A stretch of 64,000 nucleotides of DNA, taken from assembly GCF_009834785.1 (NCBI RefSeq), contig NZ_WUYX01000026.1, positions 124,120-188,119 of the forward strand. The letters run 5' to 3'. Both the position numbers and the translations under genes were made by a program. The notes below the pieces were generated by a model that was not told the DNA's origin, did not search any database, and saw nothing but the letters and a program-made list of their open reading frames with translations. This document shows positions 58,978 to 64,000 of this stretch, piece after piece (positions within the stretch are counted from its first letter, which is position 1; the number at the start of each line of letters is the position of its first letter). The stretch is from Natronorubrum halalkaliphilum (lineage in GTDB: Archaea > Halobacteriota > Halobacteria > Halobacteriales > Natrialbaceae).

Positions 58978-59216
58978 TCGTGTTCGGTTGCTGGTTCACA
59001 TCGATTCCTCGTAACCGACGCGCCGATTTGCCGAGTCAGCAAAACGGAGGAGCACCTTTGTGATCATCGTGCGACGAAACACCTACTCGTGGTATCGAGC
59101 ACGCTCGAGACAGTTCGAAGACAGGTCGTGAGTCGTCCGTCCTCAAAACCCAGTGGCGACCACCCGTCCGTGACATCCGTCGGCAGACATCTGGCTGCAA
59201 ACTGGGTGACGGAGTT

Positions 59217-59765
59217 GTGAACTGGGACGAGTCGGTCGGCAGGTTCGGGCGGAACCTTTCGAACGCGATACGGTATCCGTTCGAGTCCTGGTACGGGACG
59301 GTTGGCTTCGTCCTCGTCACGTTCGGTACCTACATCCTGTTGATTCTGAGTACGATGCCGGAGTTTGCGCTCCAGATGCTCGCCGACGGACTCCACTGGT
59401 TCGATTACGTCCTCGTCTCGCTGACGGAGTCCGTCTACCTGACCAACGGCGCCACGGGGCTCGGGATTATCGTCACCTACGCGCTCCTGACCGGCGTCGC
59501 CGTCGTCAATGCCGTCGCACAGCTCCGGCTCGTCGGCCTCTCGGGTGCGACGAGCGTGTCCGGTGTCCTCCCGGGACTCGTCGCGTCCGGTTGTGCGAGC
59601 TGTGGGGCAGGTCTGCTCGCCTTCCTCGGGTTCGCCGGCGGGCTGACGCTGCTTCCGTTTGACGGCACGCTCCTTCAGGTCGGCGGTCTCGCGCTCTTGC
59701 TGTTCTTTCTCGGACGAGCGGGCCATCCCGAACAGTGCGTCGTCTCACTGGAGGGATCACAGTGA
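59217..59765 (+). CDS. Membrane protein with CASC motif, paired with CPIC membrane protein
   Basis: 182 residues from a GTG at 59217. Four to five helices: VGFVLVTFGTYILLILS, LGIIVTYALLTGVAVVNA, SVSGVLPGLVASGC, GAGLLAFLGFAGGLTLL and VGGLALLLFFLGRAG. The core SGCASCGAGLLAFLGF holds a CxxC at a helix start, matching the CC motif of 16483-17091. Likely function: thiol or metal handling in the membrane. Its stop overlaps the start of the next gene (GTGA at 59762-59765). Confidence 0.82.
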   Translation: MNWDESVGRFGRNLSNAIRYPFESWYGTVGFVLVTFGTYILLILSTMPEFALQMLADGLHWFDYVLVSLTESVYLTNGATGLGIIVTYALLTGVAVVNAVAQLRLVGLSGATSVSGVLPGLVASGCASCGAGLLAFLGFAGGLTLLPFDGTLLQVGGLALLLFFLGRAGHPEQCVVSLEGSQ

Positions 59766-60316
59766 CGAGAAGCGGACACCACCGATTACTCGGCACAAAC
59801 CGACGCGCGATCAGCTGGGGGGCCGCTACGTCAGCAGGTGTGTTCGTCTTGTTCGGACTCGTCACTGAACTCATCCCGAATCCGCTCTTCGTTCGGATGG
59901 TCCCGCGGACGGGCTTCGATTACCTGTTTCTCACCCTGACTGCGCTTCTGGCTGGCGTCTACGTCACTCAACGGCTGGCAACTGACGTCCGCACCGTTGA
60001 AGACCTCGAGGACGAGGGAGCCGACCGAGACGAACATAGCGATTACGACCCCGACCTCAATCACGATCATCGCCACGGTGAGAACGACGAAGCCGATACA
60101 GATCGGTTGGCGTTCGGCGGTTTAGTCGGTGGATTTTTGGCAGTCAGCTGTCCGATCTGTAACGCCGTCCTTCTAGCGCTGTTCGGATCGTCCGCACTCA
60201 TGACGTACTTCGATCCGCTGCGTCCCCTGCTCGGAGCGGTCTCGGTCGCACTACTTGCGGGGTTGATTTACGTTCGCCACCGACGGTCGTGTCCGACGTG
60301 TGCGCCCCAATCGTGA
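59762..60316 (+). CDS. Membrane protein with CPIC motif, paralogue of 14193-14594
   Basis: 184 residues from the GTG at 59762, overlapping the preceding stop by four bases. Four helices as in 14193-14594, with SCPICNAVLLALFGSSALM and FDPLRPLLGAV. Between helices two and three it has an extra acidic and His-rich loop (DYDPDLNHDHRHGENDEADT) that the first paralogue replaces by a C-x4-C loop. The tail ends RRSCPTCAPQS, another CxxC. Likely forms one unit with 59217-59765. Confidence 0.82.
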   Translation: MTRSGHHRLLGTNRRAISWGAATSAGVFVLFGLVTELIPNPLFVRMVPRTGFDYLFLTLTALLAGVYVTQRLATDVRTVEDLEDEGADRDEHSDYDPDLNHDHRHGENDEADTDRLAFGGLVGGFLAVSCPICNAVLLALFGSSALMTYFDPLRPLLGAVSVALLAGLIYVRHRRSCPTCAPQS

Positions 60317-60323
60317 TCGGCGA

Positions 60324-61025
60324 TCAATCCGTGTCCTTCCACTCGCCAGCCTCGACCTCGCGAAACTCCCCTTTGGCCTCGCGTTCGCGCGGCCAGAGCA
60401 TTACGACGAGTAACGCTGCGTAGAACGCTCCGACGACACCGAGAACGACAGATCCGGCGAGTGTTCCAACTGCTGCGGCGGCGGGGAGAGTGGCATCCGG
60501 GACGAACGCCGTCACGCGAAAGAGCCACGCGAGACCGAGGACGAGCAACAGCGCGAAGTAGATGCGTCGAAGTCGATTCGACACGGCCTCGAACATTGTG
60601 ATCTTGTACGTCGGGTATCGGTAGTCTTCCCCCAGTTCGGTTCGCCAATCGTCGTGTTCGACCTCCAATGACGGATCGAACGCGTTCGCGAAGAGATCCT
60701 GCTGGAAGAGGCGAACGCGAGAACGGTAGACATCGTAGTCGCGGTACCGGCGAGCTTCGATCCAGCAAAACAGGCCGACGGCCAGCACGCCGATGAGGAT
60801 GATATAGTGGGGGTTGTCGGGACTCGAGAACGCCCACGTGAGGATCGCAGCCATGATCGTGACGCTCCACGTCGTCGTCTGGTCCAGTCGGGATCGCCAG
60901 GTCGTTTCACGATCCAACTCTCCGCGATAGGCGTCGCCGAAGACCGTACTCAACTCTGACGTGTCCCGTCCTATCTCGCGACCGGGATCCGCCGCTGTAC
61001 CGTCAGTATCGGTGTCGTCAGTCAT
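60324..61025 (-). CDS. DUF2270 integral membrane protein
   Basis: 233 residues from the ATG at 61025. A polar N-terminus with RGELDRETTWRSRLDQTTTW precedes a helix pair (VTIMAAILTWAFS, IILIGVLAVGLFCW), the conserved EARRYRDYDVYRSRVRLFQQ, ANAFDPSLE and a second pair of helices. This pattern is DUF2270, function unknown. It is divergent from the thioredoxin-like gene at 61129, which carries the shared motif. Confidence 0.88.
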   Translation of the reverse strand: MTDDTDTDGTAADPGREIGRDTSELSTVFGDAYRGELDRETTWRSRLDQTTTWSVTIMAAILTWAFSSPDNPHYIILIGVLAVGLFCWIEARRYRDYDVYRSRVRLFQQDLFANAFDPSLEVEHDDWRTELGEDYRYPTYKITMFEAVSNRLRRIYFALLLVLGLAWLFRVTAFVPDATLPAAAAVGTLAGSVVLGVVGAFYAALLVVMLWPREREAKGEFREVEAGEWKDTD

Positions 61026-61088
61026 CGGCCTTCCTCGTCTTTCGGTAAGCAACGCAAAATAACGGTGGGCAGAATGAGTTTTCTTATA

Positions 61089-61100
61089 TTGCACAATACT
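61089..61100 (+). promoter_or_regulatory. Shared redox-gene motif before the second thioredoxin gene
   Basis: TTGCACAATACT ends 29 bases before the ATG at 61129. It is identical to the motif before the VKOR-like gene (50137-50148). Confidence 0.6.
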
Positions 61101-61128
61101 AAAATACTCTCGGCGCGTAGGGGCCTCA

Positions 61129-61506
61129 ATGACTGATACGGCCTCTAAAACGACTGCTGTTGCAGAGAACGCACCGCAAACGCCGATTCAGCTGACCGAC
61201 GCGGCCGAGTACGACGACCTGCTCGAGGCCAACGACCTCGTGCTCCTCGAGTTCGTCACGTCCGGGTGTGGTATCTGTGCGTCTATGGAGCCGGTACTCA
61301 GTGTCGTCGCGCGCAGCGCACCCGGTGCGGTAGTGACGGTAAACGCCGGACTCGTTCCGGACCTCGCTGACGAGTTCACCGTCCGACGCGTCCCGACGTT
61401 CGTCGTCTTAAAAGACGGCGAGGAAGTCGATCGACTGGACGAGGGCTTCCAATCCGCAGACACGCTCGTCGACGTCCTCGAAACGCACGCTGGAACTAAA
61501 GAATAG
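61129..61506 (+). CDS. Thioredoxin-family protein (CGIC)
   Basis: 125 residues. A 20-residue polar lead precedes a thioredoxin fold: VLLEFVTSGCGICASMEPVL (CGIC in place of CGPC) and VRRVPTFVVLKDGEEVDR. The Trp before the active Cys is replaced by Gly. Divergent chemistry such as a disulfide isomerase or a dedicated partner role is likely. Its promoter motif links it to trxA-trxB, VKOR and the regulator. Confidence 0.9.
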   Translation: MTDTASKTTAVAENAPQTPIQLTDAAEYDDLLEANDLVLLEFVTSGCGICASMEPVLSVVARSAPGAVVTVNAGLVPDLADEFTVRRVPTFVVLKDGEEVDRLDEGFQSADTLVDVLETHAGTKE

Positions 61507-61564
61507 GCCGGTACGACCGCCTCGGAGAGCAAGATCAGTTTGGGACAGTCTAGATCAGTACGGG

Positions 61565-63286
61565 TTAACTCTCGGTCTTCTCGACGACGACGTCCTCGAT
61601 CGCGAGGACGTCGAGTCCCATCCCGTAGAAGTCTTTGAGCGCCTGCGTCGGCGTTCGGACGATCGGTTCGGCGTGGTCGTTGAACGAGGTGTTGAGGACG
61701 ACCGGCACACCGATTATATCGGCGAATTCGGAGATGAGACGATGATAGCGCGGGTGCTGGTCTTCGCGGACGGTCTGGGGCCGCGTCGAGTCGTCGGCCG
61801 GGTGCAAGACGGCCTCCAGATCGTCGGTCTGTTCGGGGTCGACGTCGTACGCGTCGATCATGAACGGCGCCGGGGCACCGTCTATCAGGTAGTCTGCGGC
61901 CGCGTCCTCGAGCATCGACGGCGCGAACGGTCGCCACTCTTCGCGGTGTTTGACGAACCGGTTGACCCGATCCCGTGACTCTGCAGTACGCGGATCGGCG
62001 AGGATGCTCCGGGCACCGAGCGCTCGCGGCCCCATCTCCATACGACCCTGAAACCAGCCGACGAGCTGGCCATCCGCGATCCGTTCGGCGACGTACCGTT
62101 CGAGATCGCCCGGTTCCGTGTAGGCGATCTTATTGGTTTCGAGGAGCTCCCTGATCTCGCTGGTCTCGTACTCGGGGCCGAGGTAGACGGTCGTCTGTCG
62201 GTCGACTGCGGCCGGCCGTTGCTGGGACCAGCCCGCCCCGAGTGCGAGCCCCGCGTCGTGGGCGACCGGCTGGACGAAGACATCCTCGACCAGCGGCGAC
62301 TCGCGAACGTGCTTGTTCAGTTTGCAGTTGAGCGCGACGCCGCCGGCGAGGGCCACGTTCGACGTCCCCAGTTGCTCGACCACAGACTCTGCGATGTCGA
62401 CGACAGTCTCCTCGAGCAATTTCTGTGCCGTGTGCGCGAGGTCCTTCTCCCACTGGTCGAACTCGCCCGGCGTCTCGTTGCGCGGCTGATCGAAGGTCTC
62501 CTCAAGGAGGGCGACGCCGTGGCCGGTGCCCCACCTCTTCGTCAGTTCGGTAACGTCGTAGTCGGCCCCGGTGTCGATCAGTTCCCGCAGCGCGCGTTCG
62601 ATTGCCGGGTTATCGTCGCCGTAGGGTGCGAGCCCCATCACCTTCCCCTCGCCGTTGAACATCCGATAGCCGAGGTACTCCGTGACGATCGCGAAAAAGA
62701 GCCCGAGGCTGTTAGGATGCTCGTAGGTGTGGACACGGGTGAGTCCGTCCTCGTCGCCACGCCAGACGACCGTCGAGTCGTACTCGCCTTTCGCGTCGAC
62801 GGTGAGGACGACCGCCTTGTCGAAGCCGGACGGGTGGAACGCGCTCGCCGCGTGACAGCGGTGGTGAGAGATCGTCTCGATCGGTGGGAGTGGCGACCCG
62901 ATCGATTCGAGGCGGTTTTCGATCTGTCGCGTTGGTACGAACCGAGCTCGAGCCTGACTGACGATCGTATTCTCCAGCGCAGAGAGCTTTCGGCCCAGTC
63001 CGGGGGCACGAAGCGCATCTGTAACGTAGTGGCCGGTGAGTTCGCTACGGAGGCTCGGGTCGTAGGGCAGCAAGATACGTTCGAGGTCCGAGAGCTCGAG
63101 GTTACGGTAGTCGAGACAGGCCTGGATCGCTCGCTCGGGGAAGGTCTCAGTCGCGTGTTTGGTTCGTGTATACCGTTCCTCTTCGACCCCGAAGACGGGT
63201 GTTCGGTCCTCGAAGAGCACGGCGCTCGGATCGTGTTGTCCGTAGAGTCCGATCGAGGGCTTGAACGCGAGTCGATAGGTAGTCAT
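61565..63286 (-). CDS. Carbamoyltransferase (NodU/CmcH/TobZ family)
   Basis: 573 residues from the ATG at 63286. N-terminal ASKHA-like domain (about 1-340): GLYGQHDPSAVLFED, TISHHRCHAASAFHPSGF, VLTVDAKGEYDSTVVWRGDE, VALAGGVALNCKLNKHV. C-terminal carbamoyltransferase domain (350-570): GWFQGRMEMGPRALGARSIL and VVLNTSFNDHAEPIVRTP. The family moves a carbamoyl group from carbamoyl phosphate to a hydroxyl of a sugar or antibiotic-like acceptor; which one is unknown. A perfect palindrome lies 59 bases upstream (63345-63365). Confidence 0.92.
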   Translation of the reverse strand: MTTYRLAFKPSIGLYGQHDPSAVLFEDRTPVFGVEEERYTRTKHATETFPERAIQACLDYRNLELSDLERILLPYDPSLRSELTGHYVTDALRAPGLGRKLSALENTIVSQARARFVPTRQIENRLESIGSPLPPIETISHHRCHAASAFHPSGFDKAVVLTVDAKGEYDSTVVWRGDEDGLTRVHTYEHPNSLGLFFAIVTEYLGYRMFNGEGKVMGLAPYGDDNPAIERALRELIDTGADYDVTELTKRWGTGHGVALLEETFDQPRNETPGEFDQWEKDLAHTAQKLLEETVVDIAESVVEQLGTSNVALAGGVALNCKLNKHVRESPLVEDVFVQPVAHDAGLALGAGWSQQRPAAVDRQTTVYLGPEYETSEIRELLETNKIAYTEPGDLERYVAERIADGQLVGWFQGRMEMGPRALGARSILADPRTAESRDRVNRFVKHREEWRPFAPSMLEDAAADYLIDGAPAPFMIDAYDVDPEQTDDLEAVLHPADDSTRPQTVREDQHPRYHRLISEFADIIGVPVVLNTSFNDHAEPIVRTPTQALKDFYGMGLDVLAIEDVVVEKTES

Positions 63287-63344
63287 GGTTCCTGAAAGAT
63301 CCGCGATTCGGAGCAACTGCAACGACAGGTAAATCACCAGGGGG

Positions 63345-63365
63345 GTTTTGCTGGACCAGCAAAAC
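63345..63365. promoter_or_regulatory. 21-base palindrome, operator or terminator
   Basis: Perfect arms GTTTTGCTGG (63345-63354) and CCAGCAAAAC (63356-63365) around one base, between the small Cys-rich membrane gene (63481-63702, transcribed toward it) and the carbamoyltransferase start at 63286. It could be an operator for the latter or a terminator for the former. Confidence 0.5.
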
Positions 63366-63480
63366 GCTGGCTATATACCTGAGGACGGAGACGGCGCCGA
63401 CGCGCGGTTTGTGACGGGAGAGCACCCACCAAGTGCAGTCGGTGTACGTGACCGACGAGAACGGTCCGCGGTATCGATCG

Positions 63481-63702
63481 CTAGTGCTTGCAGTCCGAAC
63501 AGCTGGTTCGCCAGCGGACGACGAATCCGATGACTCCCAGCGTCAGCACCGTCACGATGATCTGTCCGAGACCGGCGCCTAGTCCAGCCGCAGCGCCACC
63601 GCCTGCCAGTCCAACAGCGCCAGGAGCAAGCGCCAGACAGCAGAGGCTCGCCGCGCCTGCAAGGCCGAATAGCGACCGTCGTGACGCAGTCTTTGCATCC
63701 AT
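63481..63702 (-). CDS. Small Cys-rich membrane protein
   Basis: 73 residues from the ATG at 63702. Two hydrophobic helices: RRSLFGLAGAASLCCLALAP and LGQIIVTVLTLGVIGFVVRW, with a Gly/Ala turn between. A CC pair at the first helix and a terminal TSCSDCKH pair resemble small metal/thiol membrane carriers. The CC motif recalls the CC-G-P protein at 16483-17091. The gene points toward the carbamoyltransferase but about 190 bases with a palindrome separate them. Confidence 0.7.
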   Translation of the reverse strand: MDAKTASRRSLFGLAGAASLCCLALAPGAVGLAGGGAAAGLGAGLGQIIVTVLTLGVIGFVVRWRTSCSDCKH

Positions 63703-63806
63703 GTGGACACTCTATGTGGATGATACGGATAGACATTGTGGAGCCGAATCGAACGAATGTCGTGGCAATGTCCAGTGAAAGATCATATGGGAGTTGGCCT
63801 CCGCAA

Positions 63807-63920
63807 TTATCCCCAGAACGAGGCGTTACCGAGACAGTAAAACAACGCCACCCAACCGACGAAAAGACCCGCAATGACGACGATGAAGTCGGCCAGACAC
63901 GTACCAACGATAACACAGTA
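63807..63920 (-). pseudogene. Possible membrane-protein C-terminal remnant
   Basis: Open from just after a stop (63921-63923) to a TAA (63807-63809), with no start codon: ADFIVVIAGLFVGWVALFYC then LGNASFWG. A single good helix suggests the tail of a lost membrane gene. Too short to identify. Confidence 0.3.
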
Positions 63921-64000
63921 TCAGTACCTCACAAATCAGTCTCAGCTAACCGGCGCTGAAGTGTGATTTACCGACGAGTCAGAGCCGAATCCGTTCTCCG

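Noticed and set aside
1..64000. tRNA, rRNA or riboswitch genes
   Set aside because: No cloverleaf, conserved rRNA stretch or known riboswitch core was recognised in the gaps. A covariance-model scan would be decisive.

Overview
The window is high-GC DNA from a halophilic archaeon of class Halobacteria, most likely a Natrialbales-type genome. This rests on the acidic proteins, leaderless promoters with TATA boxes about 25 bases before the start codon, a giant surface glycoprotein ending in a PGF-CTERM-like archaeosortase signal, HalX and HxlR regulators, Tat-type lipoproteins, and the DUF7512 and TauE/SafE pair. No rRNA, tRNA or CRISPR array was seen. Assignment below class level is inference.

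Layout. 1-13733: a kinase tail, a tiny conserved protein, a decayed peroxiredoxin, the 2501-residue surface glycoprotein with eight tandem repeats of about 105 residues, and three signalling proteins (HxlR-REC-HalX, REC-kinase, 7TM-PAS-PAS kinase). 14193-20331: a thiol-linked accessory block with a Cys-motif membrane protein, zinc ribbon, winged helix, DUF3179 lipoprotein, a second Cys-rich membrane protein, DUF547, a redoxin and a second DUF3179. 20654-29906: a C-terminally cut GH15 enzyme, a three-gene operon of Mrp/Nuo-type ion-translocating subunits, and a large PAS kinase. 29907-33960: a transducer relic split by a MITE-like element, a Ser/Asp-rich exported protein and small zinc-binding proteins.

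34064-45951 looks like a catabolic island: DoxX, BNR-repeat protein, TatD-like hydrolase, FAH-family enzyme, amidohydrolase, TetR regulator, a three-subunit molybdenum hydroxylase and an M28 peptidase. Two similar palindromes, one beside the TetR gene and one between the BNR and TatD genes, suggest one regulon. 46215-52075: two universal stress proteins, a thioredoxin/thioredoxin reductase operon, a winged-helix regulator, a VKOR-like protein and a divergent HxlR/NAD(P)-binding pair with an operator-like palindrome. 52217-63702: a cation/proton antiporter, then a sulfur/thiol group (TauE/SafE, DUF7512, UspA, SHOCT, DsrE, cupredoxin lipoprotein, DsbA-like, Cys-motif membrane pair, DUF2270, thioredoxin), a carbamoyltransferase and a small Cys-rich membrane protein.

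Two ideas tie genes together. First, a short motif near TTGCACAATACT lies just upstream of the thioredoxin, regulator, VKOR and second thioredoxin genes and further upstream of DUF7512-TauE, suggesting a thiol/redox regulon, possibly run by the regulator at 49106-49510. Second, paralogues of the Cys-motif membrane proteins at 14193-17091 recur as an overlapping pair at 59217-60316, each time beside thioredoxin-fold genes. Several relics (peroxiredoxin, UbiA start, chemotaxis transducer, GH15 end, a MITE-like element, an IS200/IS605-like hairpin) show that the region is being rearranged.
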